From positions 62,001 through 126,000 of the forward strand of contig JADJMH010000001.1 in the NCBI GenBank assembly GCA_016709675.1: a stretch of DNA of 64,000 bases. Reading direction: 5' to 3'. The DNA is from Candidatus Accumulibacter proximus. Its GTDB lineage: Bacteria > Pseudomonadota > Gammaproteobacteria > Burkholderiales > Rhodocyclaceae. How positions within the stretch are numbered: the stretch's first letter is position 1; every line of letters begins with the position of its first letter. This document shows positions 8,901-18,962 of this stretch, piece by piece. The translations under genes were made by a program, and so were the position numbers. The notes under the pieces were generated by a model. It did not search any database. It saw only the letters and a list, made by a program, of their open reading frames with translations, and had not been told where the DNA came from.

Positions 8901-9593
8901 TCAGACGGCGAGCGCCGCCAGCACCCCGTCCTTCTCCATGTCGTCACCCCGCCCGCGCATGATGATTTCGCCTCGCTCCATGACCAGATACTGGTCAGCC
9001 AGCGAGCGAGCGAAGTCGTAATACTGCTCGACGAGCAGGATCGCCATCTCACCGCTTGCCGCCAGCGAGCGGATCGCACGCTCGATGTCCTTGATGATCG
9101 ACGGCTGGATGCCCTCGGTCGGCTCGTCGAGGATCAGCAGTTTCGGTCCCATGGCCAGCGCCCGGCCGATCGCCAGCTGCTGCTGCTGCCCACCCGAGAG
9201 GTCGCCGCCGCGCCGGCGCAGCATCTGTCGCAGCACCGGGAACATCTCGAAAATCCGCTCGGGTACCGGCGTGCGACCGGGACAGGCGGCGAGGCCCATC
9301 AGCAGGTTCTCCTGCACCGTCAGGCGCGGGAAGATCTCGCGTCCCTGCGGCACGTAGCCGATGCCGGCGCGGACGCGCTGATGTGATGCGCTGCGTGTGA
9401 GATCGTGACCGGCGAACTCGATGCTGCCACTGCGGGTTGGCAGCAGGCCCATCAGGGATTTCAGCAGGGTCGACTTGCCGACGCCGTTGCGGCCGAGAAT
9501 CGCCGTCACCTTGCCGGCTTCGGCGGTGAAGCTGAGGTCCCGCAGGATGTGGCTGCCACCGTAGTACTGGTTGAGACTGTTTACCGTCAGCAT
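8901..9593 (-). CDS. urtE: Urea ABC transporter ATP-binding protein UrtE
   Basis: 230 aa, LivF-like ATPase of the high-affinity urea importer. Walker A is GRNGVGKST, the signature is LSGGQQQQLAIGRAL, and Walker B is LLILDEPTEGIQ. Its opening MLTVNSLNQYYGGSHILRDL is the usual UrtE N-terminus, so the ATG at 9593 is preferred to one ten codons upstream. It is 7 bp downstream of urtD. The ~290 bp after its stop (8607-8900) hold no recognised gene. Confidence 0.95.
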   Translation of the reverse strand: MLTVNSLNQYYGGSHILRDLSFTAEAGKVTAILGRNGVGKSTLLKSLMGLLPTRSGSIEFAGHDLTRSASHQRVRAGIGYVPQGREIFPRLTVQENLLMGLAACPGRTPVPERIFEMFPVLRQMLRRRGGDLSGGQQQQLAIGRALAMGPKLLILDEPTEGIQPSIIKDIERAIRSLAASGEMAILLVEQYYDFARSLADQYLVMERGEIIMRGRGDDMEKDGVLAALAV

Positions 9594-9600
9594 GTTCGCT

Positions 9601-10448
<848 letters not shown>

Positions 10449-10452
<4 letters not shown>

Positions 10453-11597
10453 GCGCCGGCTCCCCTGGTGGTCGGCGCCAGCTCGCCACCGTCGCGCCGA
10501 AAGCCAGCGCGCAGCTTGAACCACAGGCCGACGACGCCCTGCGGCAGATAGAGCGTGGCGACGATGAACAGCGTGCCGAGGAAGAACAGCCAGTATTCGG
10601 GAAAGCTGACCGTAAACCAGCTCTTGGCGAGATTGACGATGAACGCGCCGATGACCGGACCGATCAGCGTGCCACGCCCGCCGACGGCAACCCAGATGGC
10701 GATCTCGATCGAATTGGCGACCGACATTTCGGACGGGTTGATGATTCCGACCTGCGGCACGTAGAGCGCCCCGGCGATGGCGCACAGCATCGCCGACAGG
10801 GTCCACACGAAGAGCTTGTACCACAGCGGGTTGTAGCCGATGAACATGACCCGCGATTCGGCGTCGCGGATCGCCGTCAGGACGCGGCCGACTTTCGAAG
10901 TCACCAGGTAGCGTGCCAGCAACAGTGTGCCGATCAGCGCCAGCGCCGAGAGGCCGAAGAGAACGACGCGCGTCTCCGGGGCGGTAATCGAATAGCCGAG
11001 GATGCGCTTGAAATCGGTGAAGCCGTTATTGCCACCGAAGCCGGTCTCGTTGCGGAAGAAAAGCAGCATCGCCGCGTAGGTCAGCGCCTGCGTGATGATC
11101 GAGAAATAGACGCCCTTGATGCGCGAACGGAAGGCAAAGTAACCGAAGACGAAAGCGATCAGCGCCGGGACGACGAGGACCAGCAGCGCCACCCAGAGAA
11201 AGCTGTCGCTGCCGGCCCAGAACCACGGCAACTCCTGCCAGTCGAGGAAGACCATGAAATCCGGCAGATCGCTCTGGTAGCTGCCGTCGCGCCCGATCTG
11301 GCGCATCAGGTACATGCCGAAGGCGTAGCCGCCGAGGGCGAAGAACAGCCCATGGCCGAGCGAGAGAATGCCGCCGTAGCCCCAGATCAGGTCCATCGCC
11401 ACAGCGACAATCGCGTAGCAGAGGATCTTGCCGGTCAGGGTGATGAAGTACGTCGACAGGTGCAGCGGATGTTCGGGTGGCAATACCAGGTGCATGATCG
11501 GCACGGCAACCAGGGCAAAGGCAGCGAACAGGCCGACCAGCTGCCAACTGCGTGCATCGAAGCTGCGCCCGAGACGGACGATGAAAGGGGTTCTCAA
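10449..11597 (-). CDS. urtC: Urea ABC transporter permease UrtC
   Basis: 382 aa, LivM-like inner-membrane permease with many hydrophobic helices. Family motifs include DLIWGYGGILSLGHGLFFALGGYAFGMYL and AIRDAESRVMFIGYNP. No ATG exists near the expected N-terminus. A TTG at 11595-11597 preceded by GGGAGAA gives MRTPFIVRLGRSF and is chosen. It starts 16 bp after the urtB stop. It forms the translocation channel with UrtB. Confidence 0.92.
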
Positions 11598-11613
11598 GAA
11601 CGTTCTCCCGGGC

Positions 11614-13209
11614 TCAGGATTCGACAAAGCGGCCCTTGAGGGCAAACAGGCCCTGCGGACGCTTCTGGATGAAGATGATGATGAACACGAGAACGACGAT
11701 CTTGGCGACCACCGCGCCCGTCCAGCCTTCGAGGAACTTGGTGAACACGCCGAGACCAAGCGCCGCCCAGACCGCACCGGCAAGCTGCCCGACGCCGCCA
11801 AGCACGACGACCATGAACGAATCGACGATATAGCCCGTCCCCATGTCCGGACCGACGTTGGCGATCTGCGACAGAGCCACGCCACCGAGCCCGGCGATAC
11901 CGGCGCCGAGACCGAAGGCCAGGGTGTCGATACGCCCGGTCGGCACGCCGACACAGCCAGCCATCGGCCGGTTCTGCGTCACCGCGCGGACGAACATCCC
12001 GAGGCGCGTGAGGTTGAGGATCGCCCACATCGCGGCCAGCACGGCAATCGAGAAGCCGACGATGATGATCCGGTTCCACGGCAGCATCAGGTTGGGCAGC
12101 AGCTCGATGCCACCGGCCATCCACACCGGGTTGGCCACTTCAACGTTCTGGGCACCGAACAGGGTCCGCGCCACCTGCATCAGGAACAGCGAAATGCCCC
12201 AGGTAGCGAGCAGCGTTTCCAGCGGGCGACCATAGAGATGGCGGATGACGAGACGTTCCATGAGCACGCCGACCAGCGCCGCAGCGAGGAATCCGACCGG
12301 GATCGCAGCCAGCAGGTACCAGTCAAGCGCCCCCGGCAGATAGGCCCGGAAGACGCTCTGCATGGCCCACGCCGAATAGGCGCCGACCATCAGCAGCTCG
12401 CCGTGCGCCATGTTGATGACGCCCATCACGCCGTAGGTGATCGCCAGGCCCAGTGCGGCGAGCAGCAGGATCGAGCCGAGCGAGATGCCGGTGAACGCGC
12501 GCCCGAGATTGTCGGCCCACGCCAGCCGCTGCTCGATCGAACGGATTGACGTGCCGGCCGCGGCACGGACTGCGCTGTCGGCTTCGAGCCAGTTGTCGCC
12601 GCGCTTCTCGGTCAGCGGTATGAGCAGCTGACGAACCCGGGGATCGCTGCTGTCGCCGAGCGTGCGCACCGCGTCAAGGCGGACGCCAGGGTCGGTCGAG
12701 CCGAGACTCGCCTGCGCATGGGCGAGTTGCAGCCGGGTCTTGATTTCGGGGTCGGTTTCGGCGGCCAACGCCTTGTCGAGCAGCGGCAGCATCTTCGCAT
12801 CAGCGCTCAGCGTCACTTCCTGGGCGGCCTGCCAGCGCACGTCGCGCTCGCTGGAAAAGAGGCGCAGCGCGGCGAGCGCGGCTGACAGCTCACGGCGTAC
12901 GCGGTTGTTGATGCCGATCGGTTCGACCGCCACCGGTGCCGGTTTGATCTCGCTATTGCTCGCGGCATCGAAGGCGCGCTCGCCGGCGACGATCACCAGC
13001 CGCTCGCCAGCCAGCGCCAGCGAGTTGTCGGCAAGCGCCTTGAGGACCGGCAGCGCCTCTTCCGGCGCAGCCTGGGCGAGCGCCGCGATGGCCGCGATCT
13101 TGGTATCAGAGTCTTCGGACGCCAGCGGCTTGAGCAGCGCCGGGTCAAGTGCCGCCAGGCACGAAGCGCTCAGGAGCCATCCGCAAAGCAGTAATCCTAT
13201 GGTGCGCAT
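11614..13209 (-). CDS. urtB: Urea ABC transporter permease UrtB with periplasmic N-terminal domain
   Basis: 531 aa. Residues 1-20 are a signal peptide (MRTIGLLLCGWLLSASCLAA). Residues ~25-225 are a helical repeat-like soluble domain (LASEDSDTKIAAIAALAQ). Residues ~240-531 are a LivH-like permease with ITYGVMGVINMAHGELLMVGA. This two-part architecture is normal for UrtB. GGAGGAAGC immediately precedes the ATG at 13209. urtA ends 56 bp upstream. Confidence 0.94.
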   Translation of the reverse strand: MRTIGLLLCGWLLSASCLAALDPALLKPLASEDSDTKIAAIAALAQAAPEEALPVLKALADNSLALAGERLVIVAGERAFDAASNSEIKPAPVAVEPIGINNRVRRELSAALAALRLFSSERDVRWQAAQEVTLSADAKMLPLLDKALAAETDPEIKTRLQLAHAQASLGSTDPGVRLDAVRTLGDSSDPRVRQLLIPLTEKRGDNWLEADSAVRAAAGTSIRSIEQRLAWADNLGRAFTGISLGSILLLAALGLAITYGVMGVINMAHGELLMVGAYSAWAMQSVFRAYLPGALDWYLLAAIPVGFLAAALVGVLMERLVIRHLYGRPLETLLATWGISLFLMQVARTLFGAQNVEVANPVWMAGGIELLPNLMLPWNRIIIVGFSIAVLAAMWAILNLTRLGMFVRAVTQNRPMAGCVGVPTGRIDTLAFGLGAGIAGLGGVALSQIANVGPDMGTGYIVDSFMVVVLGGVGQLAGAVWAALGLGVFTKFLEGWTGAVVAKIVVLVFIIIFIQKRPQGLFALKGRFVES

Positions 13210-13265
13210 GCTTCCTCCACGATCCGGGACAGGCGGCGAACCACCCGTCCCGGGATGAGCCCCGC

Positions 13266-14534
13266 TTACTTGCCTTCCGGCGCGTCCTTCTTCTTCTCGT
13301 TGCCAGCGATGAACGGGCTCCACGGCTGGGCGCGGATCGGGCCTTTGGTCTTCCACACCACGTCAAACTGGCCATCGGCCTTGATCTCGCCGATGAACAC
13401 CGGCTTCCACAGGTGATGGTTGGTCTCATCCATCTTCAAGGTGTAGCCCGAAGGGGCGTTGAAGGTCTGGCCGGCCATCGCCGCGATCACCTTGTCGGTG
13501 TCGGTCGACTTGGCCTTCTCGACCGCCTGCTTCCACATGTGGATGCCGACGAAGGTGGCTTCCATCGGGTCGTTGGTGACAACCGTGCCGGCGTTTGGCA
13601 GCTTGTTCTTCTTGGCCCAGTCCTTGTACAGCTTGACGAACTTCTCGTTCTCGGGATTCTTCAGCGACATGAAGTAGTTCCATGCAGCCAGGTGGCCGAC
13701 CAGCGGCTTGGCATCGACACCGCGCAGTTCTTCTTCGCCGACCGAGAAGGCGACGACCGGCACATCGGTGGCCTTCAGGCCGGCATTGCCGAGTTCCTTG
13801 TAGAAGGGCACGTTGGAGTCGCCGTTGATGGTCGAGACGACGGCGGTCTTCTTGCCTTCGGAAGAAAACTTCTTGATCTTGGCGATGATGGTCTGGTAAT
13901 CGCTGTGCCCGAACGGCGTGTACTCTTCCATGATGTCGGCGTCGGCGACGCCCTTGGATTTCAGGAAAGCGCGCAGGATCTTGTTGGTCGTGCGCGGATA
14001 GACGTAGTCGGTACCGAGCAGCACGAAGCGCTTGGCTTCGCCGCCGTCCTTGCTCATCAGGTATTCAACAGCCGGGATCGCCTGCTGGTTTGGTGCAGCG
14101 CCGGTGTAGAAGACGTTCTTTTCAAGTTCCTCGCCCTCGTACTGCACCGGGTAAAAGAGGAGTCCGTTGAGTTCCTTGAAAACCGGCAGCACGGACTTGC
14201 GGGAAACCGAGGTCCAGCAGCCGAAAACCACGGCAACCTTGTCCTTGGACAGCAACTGGCGGGACTTTTCGGCAAACAGAGGCCAGTTGGATGCCGGGTC
14301 GACAACCACCGGTTCCAGCTTCTTGCCCATTACCCCACCGGACTTGTTGATTTCGGCAATGGTCATCAGTGCGGTTTCCTTGAGCGCCGTCTCGGAAATG
14401 GCCATGGTGCCGGAAAGCGAATGCAGAACACCGACTTTGATCGTCTCTGCGGCGAGTGCGTTGAGCGAACCGAGCCCGAACGCGGCAGTCACGGCGACAG
14501 CGGATAGGGTCTTCACGAAATTGCGACGTACCAT
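13266..14534 (-). CDS. urtA: Urea ABC transporter substrate-binding protein UrtA
   Basis: 422 aa, periplasmic binding protein of the urea importer. The N-terminus MVRRNFVKTLSAVAVTAAFG has a twin-arginine-like RRNFVK motif before a hydrophobic stretch and an AxA-type cleavage region near LNALAAE, so Tat export is plausible. The mature part (TIKVGVLHSLSGTMAISET, VFGCWTSVSRKSVLPVFKE) is diagnostic for UrtA. It is the first gene of the urt-ure cluster and lies ~57 bp downstream of a sigma-54 promoter. Confidence 0.96.
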   Translation of the reverse strand: MVRRNFVKTLSAVAVTAAFGLGSLNALAAETIKVGVLHSLSGTMAISETALKETALMTIAEINKSGGVMGKKLEPVVVDPASNWPLFAEKSRQLLSKDKVAVVFGCWTSVSRKSVLPVFKELNGLLFYPVQYEGEELEKNVFYTGAAPNQQAIPAVEYLMSKDGGEAKRFVLLGTDYVYPRTTNKILRAFLKSKGVADADIMEEYTPFGHSDYQTIIAKIKKFSSEGKKTAVVSTINGDSNVPFYKELGNAGLKATDVPVVAFSVGEEELRGVDAKPLVGHLAAWNYFMSLKNPENEKFVKLYKDWAKKNKLPNAGTVVTNDPMEATFVGIHMWKQAVEKAKSTDTDKVIAAMAGQTFNAPSGYTLKMDETNHHLWKPVFIGEIKADGQFDVVWKTKGPIRAQPWSPFIAGNEKKKDAPEGK

Positions 14535-14590
14535 CTGTTTGCTCCTCGAAGGTTAAGAACCGGGAAGAAATCTTCCTCCGGAGAGCACAA

Positions 14591-14607
14591 AGCAACCACC
14601 GTGCCAG
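14591..14607 (-). promoter_or_regulatory. Sigma-54 (-24/-12) promoter of urtA
   Basis: Minus-strand CTGGCACGGTGGTTGCT matches the RpoN consensus TGGCAC-N5-TTGCW at every conserved base with correct GG-GC spacing. It lies ~57 bp upstream of the urtA ATG and faces it. Two TGGTGC-type half sites upstream (about 14690 and 14730) could be NtrC contacts, but they are not strong palindromes. Nitrogen control of urea uptake by sigma-54 and NtrC is established in related bacteria. Confidence 0.85.
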
Positions 14608-14802
14608 CACATGACAAGAGGCGAAAAGGCCTTTGGCACGGCTTGTTGGCGATGGCGCCCCTGATCGCTGCCAGCTTTGCCGACGGCGCCCGCACCAGAG
14701 TGGGGCAGCGATCTTCAAGGGGCACCACGATGGGACAAGACCACCCAAAGAAAGTGGTCTAGCCGCTCATCGCAGGTTCAGAAGGCAGCAGGTGCTGTCA
14801 AT

Positions 14803-14831
14803 TTGACGGGCGCAGGCCGGCCCGCTATCCT
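14803..14831 (+). promoter_or_regulatory. Sigma-70-type promoter toward the TonB-like gene
   Basis: TTGACG at 14803-14808 and TATCCT at 14826-14831 are separated by 17 bp on the plus strand. The start codon at 14969 is ~130 bp downstream. The promoter is divergent from the urtA sigma-54 promoter. No terminator or riboswitch is recognised in the leader. Confidence 0.55.
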
Positions 14832-14968
14832 CGTTCGCATGGTTATCGAGTATCGACAGCGACACGACGGATTGACTCGCACCCGCTCCCACCTTCCCCC
14901 TCTGTTCCTCCGGCTGGTTCCAGCCGCCGCAGACGCGCCGTCGAATGCCCCCAGGCCGTTAGCCTGAC

Positions 14969-15826
14969 ATGCTGCCGGTCGATCTCTACGCCGCACCGCC
15001 CTCCCTGACCCGTTCGCTGGCCTGGGCCTTCGCCACGTCGCTGGTGGTGCACGCCGTGGTGCTGCTGCTTCCCGAGAAAGAGCCGGTGTCGCAACCGGTC
15101 GCGTCGTCTCGCTTCGAAGCCAGCCTGTCGCCCGGCCCACCGGCGGACACCCAGCCCACACCAGCGCGCCCACGCGAGACGGCAACGCGCGCTGCCCGAG
15201 CGCCGGCGAAACCGGCGACCCAGCCGGCGCCACGGCCACGGGTGATGACCGTGCCGAAACCCGCAAAGCCGGCGATCGCCGACAGCCGACAATGGTCGAG
15301 GGCGCAGAAGGAGGAAATGACACGCTTCCTCGACGAACTGGCGACCGAGGCCAAAGCAGCGCCCAAGCCGTCGCTGGCCCAGCGCTCGCTGGCTCAGGCC
15401 CGCGACCTCGGCCGGCAGCGGGCGCAGCAGGACGCCGAAGGCACCGCCCTGCTCGAACGACGCCCCAACACGCCGCCACCCGAGCCGTTCAGCCTCGATC
15501 TCTACGTGGACAGCGTCGTCCGCCGCCTCAACCGCAGCGCCGCCTTCGTCCGCAACGACCCGCGAAGCCGCGGCGTGAAGACGGCAGCCGTCCAGTTCCG
15601 GATCAACCCCGACGGCAGCCTGAAATCATTCAAGGTACTCAACGCGGGCGACCAGGAGAAGGAAATCGCCTTCATCCGATCGGTCGTCGAACGTTCGATC
15701 CCTTTCGGCCGCTTCCCGCCCGACATCGAGCGCGCCGCCCGCTCGCTGGGCATCACCATTTGCATCCAGCCCAGCCTTGGCGGTGGCTTCGGCTTCACCC
15801 GCATGGGCGATGGCCGCCCCTGCTGA
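14969..15826 (+). CDS. Orphan TonB-like C-terminal domain protein
   Basis: 285 aa. One N-terminal membrane helix (AWAFATSLVVHAVVLLL, ~17-35) is followed by a proline/alanine-rich linker (~50-100), a helical segment, and a C-terminal TonB-type domain. The C-terminal domain begins around SLDLYVDSVVRRLNRSAAF and contains VQFRINPDGSLKSFKVL. By family analogy it spans the periplasm and contacts outer-membrane proteins. Unlike the TonB at 37739-38491, there is no ExbB/ExbD next to it. The exact role is unknown; a TolA/TonB-like coupling role is possible. Confidence 0.75.
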   Translation: MLPVDLYAAPPSLTRSLAWAFATSLVVHAVVLLLPEKEPVSQPVASSRFEASLSPGPPADTQPTPARPRETATRAARAPAKPATQPAPRPRVMTVPKPAKPAIADSRQWSRAQKEEMTRFLDELATEAKAAPKPSLAQRSLAQARDLGRQRAQQDAEGTALLERRPNTPPPEPFSLDLYVDSVVRRLNRSAAFVRNDPRSRGVKTAAVQFRINPDGSLKSFKVLNAGDQEKEIAFIRSVVERSIPFGRFPPDIERAARSLGITICIQPSLGGGFGFTRMGDGRPC

Positions 15827-16325
15827 ACCGACAGGCATCTTGCCAGCGGCTGCCGTTCAAGCAGCGCTCGCCAGGGGTGCGGGCTGCGGGCTGCGTAAAG
15901 CGCATCCGATCTTGAATGCGCAGTTGCGGAAGGTAATCGCCGGATTGAGGGCGCGCTGCTCTGCTCATGGCGTCGATGCTTCCCTCCCAGCTCGGCAACA
16001 TGAGCCTGCTGGACGACGCGATGATGAGTTTGTCTGGTAACGTGATCAGGCCGCTGGCCTACAACAAGGCGTGGCCATGGTGCTGGGGCAAGCTGAAGGA
16101 CGGCCGGCATAATCTGAACGACACATCTCCGTCTGATTCCGCCCTGGCGCTCGGCCTCAGCACCTTCTCGTCTGGCTAGCCGCTCCAGCCCATCAGCGGT
16201 CACTGAGTTTTCGTGGTTCGGTGACGGCAACCGACCCGTTCCGGTCATTGGCCTTGTCGAACATCGGATGACCGATCCTGATCACTTTGCCGACATTGGC
16301 TCGATAAGGAAACGATCATCCGCAT
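15827..16325. other. Intergenic, no gene supported
   Basis: About 500 bp between the TonB-like gene and the first IS91-like fragment. Short open frames exist on both strands, but none resembles a known protein and codon patterns are irregular. It is probably mobile-element debris. A short stretch at 16268-16320 looks like the flank of another insertion element but cannot be assigned. Confidence 0.4.
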
Positions 16326-16469
16326 CTGGGCGAGCCAACATCGCCGCCACGTCTGATGAAAGCCCGTGCGCCCCCGCTCTGGGAGATGCAGGGCGCCACC
16401 ATGGGCGAGGACGACCCCCAGGCTCAGTCGGCGCCCGAGCACGAATTCGACCAGCGCGTCGCCTGGTAG
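16326..16469 (+). pseudogene. 3' end of an IS91-like transposase (copy 1)
   Basis: 48 codons on the plus strand encode LGEPTSPPRLMKARAPPLWE and DDPQAQSAPEHEFDQRVAW, then TAG. This is the C-terminal tail of an IS91-like transposase. A near-identical tail lies on the minus strand at 62323-62631 (LGEPTSPPRLMRARAPPLWE). Upstream of 16326 the sequence is unrelated, so the element is truncated at its 5' side. The shared region continues through ~100 bp of non-coding DNA to the palindrome at 16571-16623. Confidence 0.75.
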
Positions 16470-16570
16470 ATGTGTTGGGGAGCGTGCAGGCGCACAAGCG
16501 CAAAGCGCGAAGCCAGACGAGCTGCCATTGCCCGTCAGACGAGCTGCTATTGCCCGTCGTGAGAGGACTC

Positions 16571-16623
16571 GTGTCTGCGGTCATCCGCCGGGGCGGACCG
16601 CCCCGGCGGATGACCGCAGACAC
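16571..16623. repeat. 53-bp perfect palindrome at the IS91-like 3' end (copy 1)
   Basis: Two 26-nt arms, GTGTCTGCGGTCATCCGCCG + GGGCGG and its exact reverse complement, are separated by a single A. The same structure, with one compensated base pair (C-G to T-A), is at 62198-62250. Both lie ~100 bp after the transposase stop, so the palindrome is probably part of the element's terminus. IS91-family elements carry a hairpin at the termination end, though usually shorter. Confidence 0.8.
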
Positions 16624-16633
16624 TGAGCGATTG

Positions 16634-16704
16634 CATTACGGTGACAGTATACTATTTCATTCGCCGAATTCCTGGCTGTCACCGAACTCTCACCGAATTC
16701 TGCA
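16634..16704. repeat. REP-like repeat cluster, left flank of the IS5 element
   Basis: Contains ACGGTGACAGTATACT followed by inverted-sense TCACCGAATTC units. The units CGGTGACAGTATAC and GTCACCGAATT also occur in the array at 20740-20985. The cluster continues on the far side of the IS element (ACTGTCACTGAATTC at 17847), so the IS interrupted it. Confidence 0.6.
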
Positions 16705-16713
16705 GTTGAAAAT

Positions 16714-17837
16714 GGCGTTGGTGCACTATTAGTAATTACTAATATTCCATAGAACTGCATTTCTCATTTTCGGCATGAACTCCCCCATTTCCCGTCCTTC
16801 GTCATGCAGCGGACGCAATTTGCCCTACCCGGACAGATTGCGGCATGCCCAGGTAGGTGAACGTGTTGATGATCGCCGCCCGGACGTGGGCTTCGTTGAC
16901 CTGCCGTTCGAAGGTTCGGGAGTACAGGCTGTCGCCCAGTTGCTTCAGCCGGTACATCATGTTCTCGGCGATGCTGCGCCGGTGGTAGCCGCTATCGTTC
17001 TTCCAGCCGTCGAGTCCCTTGGCCTCGATTTCCTGGAGGATGGCGTCGCGCGGGTGGTCGTCTCCCCACGTGACCGCACCGTCGCGTGGCGGGATGGTGG
17101 CACGCGCGTCCCGCTCGGCGATCGCCGCATGGCAGCCGTGGCTGTCGTAGGCGCCATCGGCCGATACTTGGGCGATCTCGCCTTCGACCTGGTCGAGCAG
17201 GCCGGGCAAGATTTCACTGTCGCCCCAGGCGGTGGTGGTCACTTCAATGCCGATGATGTCCTTGGTGGCTTCGTCTACGGCCAGATGGACCTTGCGCCAC
17301 GTGCGGCGCTTGCCCACCCCGTGCTGACGCACTTTCCATTCGCCTTCGCCGAAGATCTTCAGGCCGGTCGAATCAACCACCACGTGCGTCGGTCCCTGGC
17401 GCGGCCGGCGCGGGATCTTCACCGTAAGCTCACCGGCCCGTCGCGACATGTGGGTGTGGTCCGGCACCGGCAGGTCCAGGTGACACAGGCGCATCAGCGA
17501 CTTGATCAGTCCTTCCGTGGCGCGGTAGGGCAACTGGAACAAGGCCTTGATCGTCAGGCACGTCTGAATGGCGGTCTCCGAGTACAGCCCCGGCTTGCCA
17601 CGGCCAACCGGTGGCGGCGGCGTCCACTAATCCCGAATACTCGCGTCATCGAACCAGATCGTCAGATTGCCTCGATTGACCAGCGCCCGGTCGTACTCCG
17701 ACCAGTTCGTCACCCGATACCGCTGCTTCAGACCCACCTCGCCAGTGTCCGGCTTCACTCTCATCGCCATGAACCACCTCCTCGGACTGTTCAGCCCGGC
17801 CAGGCCCGGGCTAATGCCAATATACTACACCAACGCC
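16714..17837 (-). mobile_element. IS903-like insertion sequence (IS5 family)
   Basis: 1124 bp bounded by terminal inverted repeats GGCGTTGGTGCACTATTA (left) and GGCGTTGGTGTAGTATAT (right, reverse complement). A 9-bp direct repeat GTTGAAAAT flanks it at 16705-16713 and 17838-17846. Nine-bp target duplications and GGC-starting ends are typical of the IS903 group. It carries one transposase gene on the minus strand, broken by an in-frame amber stop. Confidence 0.88.
16802..17764 (-). pseudogene. IS5-family DDE transposase interrupted by an amber stop
   Basis: The full frame begins MRVKPDTGEVGLKQRYRV and reads LVNRGNLTIWFDDASIRD, then TAG at 17627-17629 (codon 46), then WTPPPPVGRGKPGLYSETAI and on to the end. 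The catalytic region is intact: VVDSTGLKIFGEGEWK (first Asp), SADGAYDSHGC (second Asp) and YHRRSIAENMMYRLKQLG (Glu). The stop most likely replaced a Trp codon (TGG to TAG). The downstream 246 codons alone may be translated from an internal start, but would lack the N-terminal DNA-binding part. Confidence 0.88.
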
Positions 17838-18080
17838 GTTGAAAATACTGTCACTGAATTCGCACACAGCGTCACCATCACCTGCGTAAACGGCGTCCGC
17901 TTGCCTTGGCTAGGCGATGTTCCCGCGCAGGAGATGTCCGATTCAGAGCATATACCTGCAGCTGTAGCAAGATTCCGCTTTTGTGCTTAGCTTACGTCAT
18001 CTATACTCGGAATCAGCGCCTACAGCCCGCCGTTTTGTGGTCTACCGACTACGGGTTTACCGAATACTTGCTGGAAGACT

Positions 18081-18962
18081 ATGAAAGTCCTTGCCAACCT
18101 TCTGTTCTTTGTCACCTTGTATCTGGTCTACCTAGTGCACGAGCGCGAGTCAGCGCCGACAGTTGCGCTGCTCGTGGCCGCAAGTGTGATAGGTGTAGTT
18201 GGAAAGATTGTGCAATTGAAGGGCAGATCTTGTCTCACTGCCTACCGAGACGCTCGCGCTCGTTTGATCTATGAACGCATCGCCAATGGCGAACAGGTGA
18301 ACGGCGACACGTTCCTGTACTTGCGTCCGTTCCATTCCACCATGAATTTGACCGTCTCGAATCCACGCGCCCAATCGTCGGGAACTCTCGAATCGCTCGC
18401 CGAAGACCGCGTCGTCGAGTTGGAATCGGTACTCAGGACTTCGTTGGATCCGTTCGGCACGCTGGTGGGGCTGGGGCTTCCCGGGGAGAGCGAAGGTGCC
18501 GGCCGAATTCTCACCACCGAAGAGAATTGGCGTGCGGCCTTTCAGAAGTTAGCCGAAGCAGCCCGGCTACTCATTTTGCTTCCGTCAAGCCGACCGGGAA
18601 CCCTTGAGGAAATCATCTACTTGCTGCGCAATGGACTGTTGGGCAAGACCCTCTTCATTATGCCGTCGAATACGATGAGTGCCTACGACGCCAAGAACGA
18701 GTGGACCAAAACCGCGAACACCCTATCCGAACTCGGTCTGCACCTTCCAGCCTATTCAGCTGAGGGGCGGATCCTTGCGTTTCGCGCTAATGGCGAAATT
18801 TTTGACAGCCCCATGGAGCTGTCATCGAAAGCGCGTCTCACCCCTGCAATCAGTGCCGCTGCGTCGTGGTTGGGATCTCGCTGCGTCGCAGCCCCATGTC
18901 GCAGCAGACGCACGACACGCCCTTGCCGGCGCCTGTGGCGTTCGCGCTCTATTTCATGCTGA
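18081..18962 (+). CDS. Membrane-anchored protein with a TIR/SLOG-like soluble domain (unassigned)
   Basis: 293 aa. Two N-terminal membrane helices (LANLLFFVTLYLVYLV, TVALLVAASVIGVVGKIV) precede a soluble domain. That domain contains TFLYLRPFHS, a run DRVVELESVLRTSLDPFGTLVGLGLPGE, and then ENWRAAFQKLAEAARLLILLPSSRPGTLEEIIYL. The pattern of an N-terminal glycine loop, a W-rich helix and a strand followed by G-T-LEEI resembles TIR/SLOG-type nucleotide-sensing domains seen in conflict proteins, but this is fold-level resemblance only. GGAAG precedes the ATG. The last ~22 codons overlap the next gene in another frame, so a frameshifted fusion is possible. Function unknown. Confidence 0.65.
   Translation: MKVLANLLFFVTLYLVYLVHERESAPTVALLVAASVIGVVGKIVQLKGRSCLTAYRDARARLIYERIANGEQVNGDTFLYLRPFHSTMNLTVSNPRAQSSGTLESLAEDRVVELESVLRTSLDPFGTLVGLGLPGESEGAGRILTTEENWRAAFQKLAEAARLLILLPSSRPGTLEEIIYLLRNGLLGKTLFIMPSNTMSAYDAKNEWTKTANTLSELGLHLPAYSAEGRILAFRANGEIFDSPMELSSKARLTPAISAAASWLGSRCVAAPCRSRRTTRPCRRLWRSRSISC

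Noticed and set aside
15502..16248. Minus-strand open frame running off the TonB-like gene
   Set aside because: The first half is antisense to the TonB-like gene and the second half shows no domain.
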